DNA of 64,000 nucleotides from an uncultured Clostridia bacterium (lineage in GTDB: Bacteria > Bacillota > Clostridia > Lachnospirales > Anaerotignaceae). A program made the position numbers and the translations under genes. The number at the start of each line of letters is the position of its first letter. Position 1 is the first letter of the stretch. This document shows positions 8,248 through 17,581 of the stretch, in pieces. Below the pieces are notes generated by a model. It saw only the letters and a list, made by a program, of their open reading frames with translations, was not told the DNA's origin and ran no database searches. The stretch lies in contig CAJUNT010000001.1 in assembly GCA_910587735.1 (NCBI GenBank), positions 163,422-227,421 on the forward strand. The letters run 5' to 3'.

Positions 8248-9420
8248 TTAATACCATCTTGTAATAGGTAGACTATTATTAATACCTTTTGTAAATAATA
8301 TTTGATGTAAATCTATTATACCATTATGAAAAGCTGCTGCACAGCCACAAAGATATAAATCCCACATTCTAATAAATTCCTCATCAAACATGGTACGAAT
8401 AGTATCTAAATTTTGTCTAAAATGCTTATCCCAGCAAAGTAATGTTTTATTGTAATGAAGACGTAAATTTTCGATATCTAATACATCAAAATTTAATTCA
8501 GCGGATTGACTAATAATTTCTCTTAAAGAAGGTATGACGCCTCCAGGAAAAATATATTTTTTAATCCAAGGGTCTCCAGAATGTTCTTTTTTGGCACTGA
8601 TATAATGCAATAAAAATAAGCCATGTGTATTTAATACATCATTTACACTATATAAAAATTGATGATATTGTTCTCTGCCAACGTGTTCCAACATACCTAC
8701 ACTAACTACTCTATCAAAATTTTTATTTAAGTGTTTTAAATCTCTGTAATCTAATAATTCTATTATAATATCATTTTGAAGTCCTTCCTCAGCAATGCGC
8801 TGTTGACATTTTTTATATTGTTCTATACTAAGTGTAATACCAGTTCCTTTAATGTGATATTTTTTAGTTGCTTCTATTAATAGAAATCCCCAACCACACC
8901 CAATATCAAGTAATGTCATATTTTCTTTTAAATATAGCTTTTGTAATATATAATCTACTTTATTTATTTGCGCTTGATAAAGTGAGTCTGATTCATTTTT
9001 AAAATATCCGCAAGAATAGCTCATTGTTTTATCCAGCCAAAGCTGATAAAAGTCATTTCCTATATCATAATGAGAACAAACTTCTTTTTTTTGTGTTCTT
9101 TTGGAATGGGAGGGGAATATTAGTTTTTTTAATGCGGATTGGTCAGTTGAAAACTTATTCATTTGTATTAAAAAATGGTCTAAAGCGTTATATAAATCTC
9201 CTTCAATTTCTATATCACCACGCATATATGCCTCACCTAAAGCAAGAGAAGTACTTTTCATTAATTCTTTGATATCAATTTCTTTTTTAAAATGTACAAC
9301 AAAAGTAGGTTCTCCATTTCCGATATGATATGTGTTATTTTGATATTTCATAATAAAAGGGTATTCATCAAATTTTTGTAAAAATTTTATCATCATATTT
9401 TCTTCTAATTGTGCTTGCAT
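8248..9420 (-). CDS. cfa: Cyclopropane-fatty-acyl-phospholipid synthase
   Basis: 390 residues. N-terminal lipid-binding region (about 1-105) and a SAM methyltransferase domain with motif I LLDIGCGWGFLL at residues 170-181. Also present are SHYDIGNDFYQLWLD, the Cys/Gly run SYSCGYF, GMLEHVG and the C-terminal region around RMWDLYLCGCAAAF. It methylenates cis double bonds of membrane phospholipid acyl chains. The start ATG at 9420 has an SD (gaaggt) seven bases upstream. It is one of few minus-strand genes and is divergent from the Hsp20 gene, sharing a 316-base gap. Confidence 0.96.
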   Translation of the reverse strand: MQAQLEENMMIKFLQKFDEYPFIMKYQNNTYHIGNGEPTFVVHFKKEIDIKELMKSTSLALGEAYMRGDIEIEGDLYNALDHFLIQMNKFSTDQSALKKLIFPSHSKRTQKKEVCSHYDIGNDFYQLWLDKTMSYSCGYFKNESDSLYQAQINKVDYILQKLYLKENMTLLDIGCGWGFLLIEATKKYHIKGTGITLSIEQYKKCQQRIAEEGLQNDIIIELLDYRDLKHLNKNFDRVVSVGMLEHVGREQYHQFLYSVNDVLNTHGLFLLHYISAKKEHSGDPWIKKYIFPGGVIPSLREIISQSAELNFDVLDIENLRLHYNKTLLCWDKHFRQNLDTIRTMFDEEFIRMWDLYLCGCAAAFHNGIIDLHQILFTKGINNSLPITRWY

Positions 9421-9607
9421 AATTCAACCTTCTTTCTAAAATAATATTATTATGAAAGTATAGACAATATTTGAAAAATCAAACTATGGTATAAAATGTT
9501 TGTTTTATAATGGAATAAAAAAACAATAAAATCATATACTGATAATAATGAAGCAATTTTAATGTTAATATCATGTTAAAAAAGTTCACAAATTGTTTAC
9601 AATAATA

Positions 9608-9634
9608 TTAGCACTCACCTCTTGACAGTGCTAA
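9608..9634 (+). promoter_or_regulatory. CIRCE element (HrcA operator), one mismatch
   Basis: TTAGCACTC, nine bases, then CAGTGCTAA. The consensus right arm is GAGTGCTAA, so there is a single G-to-C change. It overlaps the -35 box of the Hsp20 promoter, the expected place for HrcA repression. Confidence 0.88.
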
Positions 9635-9650
9635 CAATAAGTTGTATAGT
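9623..9650 (+). promoter_or_regulatory. Sigma-A promoter of the Hsp20 gene
   Basis: Perfect TTGACA at 9623-9628, 16-base spacer, TATAGT at 9645-9650. The -35 lies inside the CIRCE element. Transcription would start near 9657, leaving a leader of about 80 bases. Confidence 0.8.
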
Positions 9651-9736
9651 ATATTCAGAACAAAAGAAATGAACAAAATGTCCATTTTAAGTAGTCCATC
9701 AATCATAACTATAATATTTAATTGGAGGAATGACTT

Positions 9737-10186
9737 ATGATGTTACCTAGCATTTTTGGAGGAAGTTTGTTTGATGATTTTATGGATTCCCATTGGGACA
9801 AAGATTTTTTTGGAGGAAAAAGTCATTTAATGGGTGCATATGAAAAAAATATGATGAAAACTGATATAAAAGAAAAAGATAATCAATATGAAATAGAAAT
9901 TGATTTACCTGGATTTAAAAAAGAAGAAATTAATGCAAATTTGGAAAATGGTTATTTAACAATCAATGCATCAAAAAATGAAGAAAGAGAAGAAAAAAAC
10001 GAATCTGGAGTTTATATTCGCAGAGAGCGTTATACTGGTCAATGTGCAAGAAGTTTTTATGTAGGTGAGGTGGTACAGCAGCAAGAGATTAAAGCAAAAT
10101 TTGAAAATGGTATACTGCATTTGGTAATACCTAAAAAACAGGAAACAAAAGTAGAACAAAAAAAATACATTGCCATTGAAGGATAA
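9737..10186 (+). CDS. Hsp20/alpha-crystallin small heat-shock protein
   Basis: 149 residues. The alpha-crystallin domain spans about 40-140, with KTDIKEKDNQYEIEIDLPGFKKEEI, the GVYIRRERYTG loop and the terminal IxI-like LHLVIPKK. It acts as an ATP-independent holdase for unfolding proteins in the cytoplasm. The ATG at 9737 follows tggagga. The upstream CIRCE element predicts HrcA control and heat induction. A monocistronic transcript is likely, since a strong terminator follows the stop by 11 bases. Confidence 0.95.
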   Translation: MMLPSIFGGSLFDDFMDSHWDKDFFGGKSHLMGAYEKNMMKTDIKEKDNQYEIEIDLPGFKKEEINANLENGYLTINASKNEEREEKNESGVYIRRERYTGQCARSFYVGEVVQQQEIKAKFENGILHLVIPKKQETKVEQKKYIAIEG

Positions 10187-10197
10187 TAAAAAATAAA

Positions 10198-10227
10198 GGA
10201 ATACGGTACTGCCGTATTCCTATTTTT
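10198..10227 (+). terminator. Terminator after the Hsp20 gene
   Basis: Perfect 9-bp stem GGAATACGG/CCGTATTCC with a five-base loop, then TATTTTTG. Confidence 0.85.
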
Positions 10228-10228
10228 G

Positions 10229-10237
10229 TGTTATAAT
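10229..10237 (+). promoter_or_regulatory. Extended -10 promoter candidate for the HD hydrolase gene
   Basis: TGT-TATAAT (TG at 10229-10230, TATAAT at 10232-10237) directly after the Hsp20 terminator and 39 bases before the next start. There is no good -35. Confidence 0.4.
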
Positions 10238-10275
10238 AACTTTGTATCGTGTAATGAGTAAAGAAAGGAAATCAT

Positions 10276-10845
10276 ATGACAGACAGAGAATTAATTGATT
10301 TTTTAGGCATTGCAGAAAAAATGAAATGTAATACAAGACATTCTTGGACATCTACAAACAGAAAAGAAAGTGTAGCAGAGCATAGTTGGAGGCTATCTCT
10401 TATTGCTTTATTATTGGAAAGAGAAATAGAAAATGTTGATTTTCAGAAAATTATAAAAATGTGTATTATACATGATTTGGGAGAGGCAATTACAGGAGAT
10501 ATCCCTTCTTTTTTGAAAACAAAACAAGATTCTAAAACAGAACAAAAGGCAATTACAATATTAATAGAAAAATTGCCAGAGCCTCAAAAAACAGATATGT
10601 TTACACTTTTTGAAGAAATGGAAAAAAGAGAAACAATAGAGTCAAAAATTTATAAGGCATTAGATAGATTAGAGGCAGTAATACAACATAATGAAGCACC
10701 CATTGATTCATGGTTGCCTTTGGAGTATGAACTGCAACAAAGCTATGGCTGGGAAGAAGCACAAGTGCATGAAAGATTAAGTCAATTACGTCAAACAGCA
10801 AAACAAGATACAATTGATAAAATAAAAAGAGAATCAAAACAGTAA
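10276..10845 (+). CDS. HD-domain nucleotide phosphohydrolase (YfbR/HDDC2-like)
   Basis: 189 residues. Metal-binding residues of the HD fold are visible: His36 (VAEHSWR), His66-Asp67 (IIHDLGEA) and Asp130 (ALDRLEAV). The order TSTNRKESVAEHSWR...HDLGEAITGDIPS matches the YfbR/HDDC2 group, which dephosphorylates deoxynucleoside monophosphates. It is a single gene between a terminator and the secA leader. Substrate specificity is inferred from the family only. Confidence 0.85.
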   Translation: MTDRELIDFLGIAEKMKCNTRHSWTSTNRKESVAEHSWRLSLIALLLEREIENVDFQKIIKMCIIHDLGEAITGDIPSFLKTKQDSKTEQKAITILIEKLPEPQKTDMFTLFEEMEKRETIESKIYKALDRLEAVIQHNEAPIDSWLPLEYELQQSYGWEEAQVHERLSQLRQTAKQDTIDKIKRESKQ

Positions 10846-10986
10846 AATATGTTTTTTATAGTAATACTATGAGAATAATAAATGAAAACGGAAAGTATAT
10901 AATTCTATTTAAGTGTTGCATAGAGAGGGACTTTTCTGATAAACTATAAAGAATGTGAAACTATTTTAATAATGAGGTGAACCTAA

Positions 10987-13560
10987 ATGGGTCTTTTAGA
11001 AAAAATATTTGGTAATTACAGTGAAAAAGAAATTAAGCGTATTACGCCTATTGTAGATAAAATTGATGCTTTAGCACCAGAGTTTGAAAAATTATCTGAT
11101 GAAGAATTGAAACATAAAACAACAGAATTTAAAGAACGTCTTTCAAAAGGAGAAACACTTGACCAGATTTTACCAGAAGCTTATGCGGCAGTAAGAGAGG
11201 CAGCAAGTAGATCATTGGGTATGCGTCATTTTAGAGTACAGCTTTTGGGTGGTATTGTTATGCATCAAGGACGTATTGCAGAAATGAGAACAGGTGAAGG
11301 TAAAACATTAGTGGCAACATTATCCTCTTATTTAAATGCATTAGAAGGAAAAGGCGTACACGTTGTAACAGTAAATGATTATTTGGCAAAACGTGACTCT
11401 GAATGGGTAACGCCTTTGTTTGAGAAATTAAATATGACAGTAGGCGTAATATTAAATGACATGGAAAATGATGAACGTCGTGCAGCTTATGCTTGTGATA
11501 TTACTTATGCAACAAATAATGAATTAGGTTTTGACTATCTGCGTGATAATATGGTAGTTAGAGAAGAAAGTATGGTACAAAGAGAGTTGAATTTTGCTAT
11601 TATTGACGAGGTAGACTCTGTACTGATTGACGAGGCAAGAACACCTTTAATTATTTCTGGTTCTGGTGCAAAATCTACTGAATTGTATAAAGTAGCAGAT
11701 ACTTTTGTAAAAACACTGAAAAAAGGTAAAATATTAAATGAAGAAGAAGCATTGAATCCTTTGACGAAAGAAGAAATTCAAGAAGAAGGAGATTATATAT
11801 TAGATGAAAAAGCAAAAAGTGTTACGTTAACACAAGAAGGTGTCAAAAAGGCAGAAAAATTTTTCCATATTGAAAATCTTTCTGATGCAGAAAATCTTGA
11901 AATACAACATCATATTAACAATGCTTTAAAAGCAAATTACAATATGCATATTGACCAAAATTATGTTGTGCAAAATGATGAGGTCATGATTGTAGATGAA
12001 TTTACAGGACGTATTATGCCTGGTAGAAGATATTCTGATGGTCTGCACCAAGCAATTGAAGCAAAAGAAAATGTAAAAGTAAAAAAAGAAAGTAAAACAT
12101 TAGCAACTGTTACATTCCAGAATTTTTTTAATAAATATAAAAAGAAATGTGGTATGACTGGTACAGCAAAAACAGAAGAAACAGAATTTAGAAATATTTA
12201 TGGTATGGACGTTGTAGAGATTCCTACAAACAAGCCTGTTATTAGAATTGACCATCATGATGTAGTGTATCGTACAGAGGCAGCAAAATTTAGAGCAGTT
12301 GTAAAAGATATTATTGCTTGTCATGAAAAACATCAGCCTGTATTAGTAGGTACAATTACTATTGATAAATCAGAACAATTAAGTAAAATGCTTAAAAAAG
12401 AAGGTATTAAACATCAAGTGTTGAATGCAAAATATCATGAACAAGAAGCAGAAATTGTTTCTCACGCAGGTGAACTGGACGCTGTTACCATTGCCACAAA
12501 TATGGCTGGACGTGGTACAGACATTAAGCTGGAAGATGGTGTCCCTGAAATTGGTGGATTAAAAATTATTGGCACAGAACGTCATGAATCCAGACGTATT
12601 GATAATCAGTTGCGTGGACGTTCTGGACGTCAAGGTGACCCTGGAGAATCTAAATTTTATATCTCTATGGAAGATGAGTTGATGCGTTTATTTGGCTCTG
12701 AAAAAACAATGAAATTAGTAGATGCTATGGGATTAGAAGAAGATGACCCTATTGAGGCAGGTATGTTAACAAGAGCCATTGAAAATGCTCAGAAAAAAGT
12801 TGAGGGAAATAACTTTGCTATTCGTAAACATTTGTTGGAGTATGACCAAGTAATGAATGAGCAAAGAGAAATTATATATGGAGAAAGACATAGAGTTTTA
12901 ATAGGTGAAAATTTAAGAGAAAGTATTATGTCTATGATAGGTGATATAGTAGATAGATATGTTGATGCCTATACTGAAGAAAGTGAATTCCCAGAAGAAT
13001 GGGATATGGCTGGATTAAGTGAAAGTTTAGGCTCTGTAATACCAATTGGCGCAATTACAATAAAAGATGACAGTAAAGAAAATTTAACAAGAGATAATTT
13101 AAAACAAACATTGAAAAAACTGGGTGAAAAAATATATGAAATGAAAGAACAGGAAATTGGTGACCCAGAAAGAATGAGAGAATTAGAAAGAGTAATACTG
13201 TTAAGAGTGATTGACCAAAAATGGATGGACCATATTGACGATATGGAACAAATGCGTCAAGGTATTGGTTTGCACGCTTATGCACAAAGAGACCCTCTTA
13301 TTGAATATAAATTTGCAGGATATGATATGTTTGAAGAATTGAGCAATAATATTCAAGAAGATACATTACGTATGTTGTATAGGGTAAAATTAGAAACAGA
13401 AACAACAAGAGTACAAACAATACAGCCTATGTTTACAAATAAAGATGATACTGCACAGAAAAAGCCAAAAGAAAGAAAAGAGGCAAAAATAGGCAGAAAT
13501 GACCTTTGCCCTTGTGGTAGTGGAAAAAAATATAAAAACTGCTGTGGCAAAGATGCATAA
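10987..13560 (+). CDS. secA: Protein translocase ATPase SecA
   Basis: 857 residues. NBD1 has Walker A MRTGEGKT (about residues 100-107) and DEVDS. It also has the preprotein-binding insert, NBD2 with MAGRGTDIKL and QLRGRSGRQGDPG, the scaffold/wing with WMDHIDDMEQMRQGIGL, and a C-terminal SEC-C zinc tail (CPCGSGKKYKNCCG). It drives export through SecYEG using ATP. The ATG follows a gaggtgaacc SD. A weak promoter may lie at 10916-10943 (TTGCAT, 16 bases, GATAAA). It is the housekeeping SecA and precedes prfB, a common Firmicute order, although hpf is not next to it here. Confidence 0.98.
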   Translation: MGLLEKIFGNYSEKEIKRITPIVDKIDALAPEFEKLSDEELKHKTTEFKERLSKGETLDQILPEAYAAVREAASRSLGMRHFRVQLLGGIVMHQGRIAEMRTGEGKTLVATLSSYLNALEGKGVHVVTVNDYLAKRDSEWVTPLFEKLNMTVGVILNDMENDERRAAYACDITYATNNELGFDYLRDNMVVREESMVQRELNFAIIDEVDSVLIDEARTPLIISGSGAKSTELYKVADTFVKTLKKGKILNEEEALNPLTKEEIQEEGDYILDEKAKSVTLTQEGVKKAEKFFHIENLSDAENLEIQHHINNALKANYNMHIDQNYVVQNDEVMIVDEFTGRIMPGRRYSDGLHQAIEAKENVKVKKESKTLATVTFQNFFNKYKKKCGMTGTAKTEETEFRNIYGMDVVEIPTNKPVIRIDHHDVVYRTEAAKFRAVVKDIIACHEKHQPVLVGTITIDKSEQLSKMLKKEGIKHQVLNAKYHEQEAEIVSHAGELDAVTIATNMAGRGTDIKLEDGVPEIGGLKIIGTERHESRRIDNQLRGRSGRQGDPGESKFYISMEDELMRLFGSEKTMKLVDAMGLEEDDPIEAGMLTRAIENAQKKVEGNNFAIRKHLLEYDQVMNEQREIIYGERHRVLIGENLRESIMSMIGDIVDRYVDAYTEESEFPEEWDMAGLSESLGSVIPIGAITIKDDSKENLTRDNLKQTLKKLGEKIYEMKEQEIGDPERMRELERVILLRVIDQKWMDHIDDMEQMRQGIGLHAYAQRDPLIEYKFAGYDMFEELSNNIQEDTLRMLYRVKLETETTRVQTIQPMFTNKDDTAQKKPKERKEAKIGRNDLCPCGSGKKYKNCCGKDA

Positions 13561-13635
13561 TTTGAGTATATAAGAGGGGAAGGACTCCCTACTCATATAA
13601 ATATTATAATATGATTTTTAAGGAGATGATTTTTT

Positions 13636-14740
13636 ATGTTTGAATTAGAACAAATTCGTCTATCGCTATCTGCGTATGACCAAAAATTAGAGGAAATGGG
13701 GGCTTCACTTTGACGTCGCTGGCGCAAAGGAAAAAATAACAGAATTAGAAGAAATATCTGCTGACCCAGATTTTTGGGCAGATATGGAAAAAAGTCAAAA
13801 AGTATTAAGACAGTTAAAAGGATTAAAAAATAAAATAAATAGATATGAAACACTTGTAACACAGTATGAAGATATTCTGACACTCATTGAAATGGGTACA
13901 GAGGAAGAAGATGCTAGCATTATTAGTGAAGTACAAGAATTAGCAGATGCTTTTTTAGCAGAATATGACAATTTAAAAATTTCTACACTTTTAGATGGAG
14001 AATATGATAAAAATAATGCTATTGTGACATTACATTCAGGTGCAGGTGGTACAGAGGCTTGTGACTGGACAAATATGCTTTTTCGTATGTATACAAAATG
14101 GGCAGACAGAAACGATTTTCAAATTGAAATATTAGATATGTTAGACGGCGATGAGGCAGGACTAAAGTCTGTGACTATACAGGTAAATGGCGAAAATGCC
14201 TATGGCTATTTAAAATCAGAAAAGGGTATTCATAGATTAGTAAGAGTATCTCCTTTTGATAGTTCTGGAAGACGGCACACTTCTTTTGCATCTTGTGATG
14301 TTATGCCTGAAATTGAAAATGATACAGATATACAAATCAATACAGAAGATATTCGTGTAGACACATATCGCGCCAGTGGTGCAGGAGGACAGCACGTTAA
14401 TAAAACATCTTCTGCTATTCGCATTACACATAATCCTACTGGTATTGTAGTACAATGCCAAGATGAAAGAAGTCAATTTAGCAATAAAGACAGAGCAATG
14501 AAAATGTTAAAAAGTAAATTGCTTTCATTAAAAATTGAAGAACAAATGAAAAAATTGGCGGAAATCCGTGGTGATGTGAAAGAAATTGGCTGGGGTAGTC
14601 AAATTCGTTCTTATGTATTTATGCCATATACTATGGTAAAAGACCATAGAACATCAGAAGAAACGGGAAATGTGCAGGCTGTTATGGACGGCAATATTGA
14701 TAATTTTATCAGTGCATATTTGGCATGGATACACAGTTAA
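13636..14740 (+). CDS. prfB: Peptide chain release factor 2, with programmed +1 frameshift
   Basis: Translation starts at the ATG at 13636 behind aaggagatga, runs 25 codons to CTT and meets an in-frame TGA at 13711-13713. A +1 shift (skip T13711, read GAC at 13712) opens the rest, giving 367 residues, the normal RF2 length. This is the classical autoregulatory shift, with a GGGGG SD-like run at 13698-13702 upstream. RF2 hallmarks are the stop-codon-reading SPF (SPFDSSGRRHTSF) and the peptidyl-hydrolysis GGQ (GAGGQHVNKTSSA). It recognises UGA/UAA. It is 75 bases after secA and 16 before the pseudouridine synthase gene. Confidence 0.97.
13698..13714 (+). promoter_or_regulatory. RF2 programmed frameshift site
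   Basis: GGGGG, a five-base spacer, then CTT-TGA-C. The slippery CTT, the UGA and the following C are conserved. The SD-like run sits two bases farther from CTT than in E. coli (three-base spacer). Confidence 0.9.
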
Positions 14741-14756
14741 TAAGGAGGCTTGCTCC

Positions 14757-15749
14757 TTGAAAGAAATTAAAATTACAGAACAACAACAAAATCAAAGATT
14801 GGACAAGTTTTTATTAAAGTATTTTAATAAAGCACCTAAGAGCTTTATATATAAAATGCTGAGAAAAAAACGCATTAAATATAATGGCAAAAAAGGCGAA
14901 GGCAATGAAATACTCCAAAAAGGGGATTGCTTACAACTTTATATTTCTCGTGAAACAATGGAAAGTTTTATGGAACAAAAAGCAATTTATAAAGCAGAAA
15001 GACATTTTGCTATTGTATATGAAGATGATGATTTGCTGGTAGTATCTAAGCCAGCAGGACTTCTAGTACATTCTCAAAAGAGCAGTGATAAAGAAACACT
15101 GATTGACCAAGTATTATATTATATGTATCAAAAGGGACAATATGTTCCTTCAAAAGATAGTACATTTACACCAGCTGTATGTAATCGTTTGGATAGAAAT
15201 ACAAGCGGTATTGTGATTGTAGGAAAAAATTTAAAAGCAGTACAAGCTGTGAATAAAGCGATTGCAGAAAGAAAAGTAAATAAATATTATATGGCATTAG
15301 TAAAGGGAACTATCACAAAACAAGGAAATATCACTTGTTATTTAGAAAAAGATAGTGAAAATAATCAAGTAACATTATATGACAAGCCAAAACAAGGAAC
15401 AAAAAAAATTATAACAAAATATAAACCTATTGCAAATGCGAAAAATATGACGCTTTTAGAAATAGATTTAGTGACAGGACGCTCTCATCAAATTAGAGCA
15501 CAAATGCAGAAAATGGGGCATTGTGTCGCAGGCGACAGAAAATATGGTGATGAACAATGGAATATCCATTTTGTAGAACAATTTGCTTTAACAAATCAAT
15601 TTTTGCACGCTTATAAAGTAGTATGGCAGCAAAATGAAGGTGACTTAGCACATTTAGCAGGAAAAGAATGGATTGCGTCATTACCCAAAACATTGCAGGA
15701 AATTTATAATTTTTATTTTGTAACAGATAAAAGAGGAGGCAGTTTATGA
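14757..15749 (+). CDS. RluA-family pseudouridine synthase
   Basis: 330 residues from the TTG at 14757, eight bases after taaggagg. An in-frame ATG at 14670 lies inside prfB and is rejected. There is an N-terminal S4-like RNA-binding domain (RLDKFLLKYFNKAPKSF) and a catalytic domain with CNRLDRNTSG, in which the Asp is the nucleophile, and later GRSHQIRAQM. RluA/C/D-type enzymes isomerise uridine in rRNA. Cys replaces the usual His of HRLD. The exact target site cannot be assigned. It overlaps the next gene by four bases (ATGA), so the pair is translationally coupled. Confidence 0.9.
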   Translation: MKEIKITEQQQNQRLDKFLLKYFNKAPKSFIYKMLRKKRIKYNGKKGEGNEILQKGDCLQLYISRETMESFMEQKAIYKAERHFAIVYEDDDLLVVSKPAGLLVHSQKSSDKETLIDQVLYYMYQKGQYVPSKDSTFTPAVCNRLDRNTSGIVIVGKNLKAVQAVNKAIAERKVNKYYMALVKGTITKQGNITCYLEKDSENNQVTLYDKPKQGTKKIITKYKPIANAKNMTLLEIDLVTGRSHQIRAQMQKMGHCVAGDRKYGDEQWNIHFVEQFALTNQFLHAYKVVWQQNEGDLAHLAGKEWIASLPKTLQEIYNFYFVTDKRGGSL

Positions 15750-16480
15750 AGGCGATTATATTAGCGGCTGGTTATGCAACCAGGTTATACCCTCTGACAA
15801 TAAATAAACCAAAAGCATTATTGACAATTAATGAAAAACCAATTATTAATTATATTGTAGAACAAATTAATACCATTGATGTTGTAGATGAAATTTATGT
15901 TGTAACTAATCATAAATTTATTGATTCTTTTGCTGACTGGCAAAATGAAATTGAAAGCAGAGCAAAAATAACTGTTTTAGATGATGGAACAACAAGCGAG
16001 CAAGATCGTAAGGGCGCAATTGGGGATATTGCATTTGTAATACAAAAAATGAATATAAATGATGAATTACTTGTGGTTGCAGGTGATAATTTCTTTACTT
16101 ATCCATTAAAAAATTATTATGATTTTTATAAACAAAAAGATAAAGACTGTGTTTGTGTAAAAGTATGGAATGATGAAAAAACACTTAGAAATTTTGGTAT
16201 TGCATTATTAGACCAAAATAATAAAGTGTTGGATATTGAAGAAAAACCTGAAAATCCAAAATCAAATACAGTGGTGTTTGCTATGTATTTATATCAAAAA
16301 GACACAATACCCCTTTTTGAAAAATATTTATCACAGGGAAATAATCCAGATGCTCCAGGAAACTTTCCAGCATGGTTATATAAACAAAAAGAAGTATATG
16401 CTTATACATTTAAAGGGGAATGTTATGACATAGGTACACCAGAAAGCTATCAAGAAGTACAAGCATTGTTTCAAAAATAA
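15746..16480 (+). CDS. Sugar/choline-phosphate nucleotidyltransferase
   Basis: 244 residues. N-terminal nucleotide-binding signature ILAAGYATRLYPLTINKPKAL (the G-x-G-T-R-type loop is here GYATR), the metal-site VVAGDNFF, and EEKPENPKS. This is the NTP_transferase fold that couples NTP with glucose-1-phosphate or phosphocholine. At 244 residues it is short, lacks a C-terminal left-handed helix, and is closest in shape to LicC-type or RmlA-like cores. The substrate is not determinable. Overlaps the pseudouridine synthase gene by ATGA, and a strong terminator ends the operon. Confidence 0.85.
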   Translation: MKAIILAAGYATRLYPLTINKPKALLTINEKPIINYIVEQINTIDVVDEIYVVTNHKFIDSFADWQNEIESRAKITVLDDGTTSEQDRKGAIGDIAFVIQKMNINDELLVVAGDNFFTYPLKNYYDFYKQKDKDCVCVKVWNDEKTLRNFGIALLDQNNKVLDIEEKPENPKSNTVVFAMYLYQKDTIPLFEKYLSQGNNPDAPGNFPAWLYKQKEVYAYTFKGECYDIGTPESYQEVQALFQK

Positions 16481-16534
16481 AATATTTGTTTAGGATTACT
16501 GCTATATAGTAATTTGTTTTGAAATGAGTCGGTT

Positions 16535-16562
16535 AGGCTGTCGTTTTCGACGGCCTTTTTTT
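16535..16562 (+). terminator. Strong intrinsic terminator
   Basis: 9-bp stem AGGCTGTCG/CGACGGCCT (one G-U) with a TTTT loop and seven T residues. It ends the prfB-nucleotidyltransferase unit and shows that the prmA start lies downstream. Confidence 0.9.
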
Positions 16563-16592
16563 AAAGATATGAAGAAAGAAAGGAGAATTTTT

Positions 16593-17570
16593 TTGGAGTG
16601 GATAGAGATTTTTGTGGAAACAAGTCAAATAGGCTTGGAATTGGTAAGTGGCTTGTTATATCAATGTGGTTTAACGGGGCTTATGATAGAGGACAGTTCT
16701 GATTTTGAAGAATTTTTGCAAAATCCAAATAGAGAATGGGATTATATAGAAGATGAATTAGTAGAACAAAAACAAAAGCAATTAACTGGTATTACATTTT
16801 TTATAAGAGATAATATACATGGTAGAGAACAGCTTTCAGATATTAAAAGTGCATTACTTTCATTGAAACAGCAGGAAAAAGAATTTGATTTAGGAACACT
16901 AGAAGTAACTATGAAAAATATAAAAGAAGAAGATTGGGCTAATAATTGGAAAAAATATTTTAAGCCTTTTGCTGTGGGTGATAAAATAATTATAAAACCT
17001 TCTTGGGAAGAACTAAAAGAAACTACTGATAAAATTGTATTAAAAATTGACCCAGCACATATTTTTGGAACAGGGACACATGAAACAACACAATTATGTA
17101 TAGAGTTTATAGAACAATTTGTAAAAAAAGAAGATACTATATTTGATATAGGCTGTGGTAGTGGTATATTGTCTATTGCATCATTGCTTTTGGGAGCAAG
17201 TTATGCAGACGCTATTGATATTGATGCTAATGCAGTAGATGTTGCTTATGAAAATGCAAAAAGAAATGATATTAACAAAAAGAGATATCATGTTGTATCT
17301 GGAAATATATTAGATGATGAAATACTACAAAAAACATATAGCGACAAAAAATATGATGTTGTAGAAGCAAATATTGTAGCTGATGTGATTATTGCGCTTT
17401 CCAAACAAGTACCAGATTATATTAAAGATAAAGGTATTTTTATATGTAGTGGCATTATAAAACAAAGAGAAGAAGATGTCAAACAAGCATTACAAAAAAA
17501 TCATTTTACAATATTGGATATAAAATATAAAAAAGATTGGGTTGCTATCATATCTCGTTATGATGGATAA
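16593..17570 (+). CDS. prmA: Ribosomal protein L11 methyltransferase PrmA
   Basis: 325 residues from the TTG at 16593, which follows aaggaga and gives the family start (W-I-E-I). Longer in-frame starts at 16524 and 16569 are rejected: the first lies before the terminator at 16535-16562. Motifs: KIDPAHIFGTGTHETTQLC, SAM motif I IFDIGCGSGILSIA, and DIDANAV. It trimethylates L11. It heads an operon with rsmE, a cysteine desulfurase and thiI. Confidence 0.95.
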   Translation: MEWIEIFVETSQIGLELVSGLLYQCGLTGLMIEDSSDFEEFLQNPNREWDYIEDELVEQKQKQLTGITFFIRDNIHGREQLSDIKSALLSLKQQEKEFDLGTLEVTMKNIKEEDWANNWKKYFKPFAVGDKIIIKPSWEELKETTDKIVLKIDPAHIFGTGTHETTQLCIEFIEQFVKKEDTIFDIGCGSGILSIASLLLGASYADAIDIDANAVDVAYENAKRNDINKKRYHVVSGNILDDEILQKTYSDKKYDVVEANIVADVIIALSKQVPDYIKDKGIFICSGIIKQREEDVKQALQKNHFTILDIKYKKDWVAIISRYDG

Positions 17571-17581
17571 GGGGGTAAAAA

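Noticed and set aside
13636..13784. prfB as a pseudogene because of an in-frame TGA
   Set aside because: CTT-TGA-C with an upstream G-run is the standard programmed frameshift of RF2; the +1 frame restores a full-length protein.
14670..14756. Longer N-terminus for the pseudouridine synthase
   Set aside because: Lies within prfB; the TTG at 14757 has a perfect SD.
16524..16592. Longer N-terminus for PrmA
   Set aside because: Would place the start before a strong terminator hairpin and T-run; the TTG at 16593 has an SD and fits the family.
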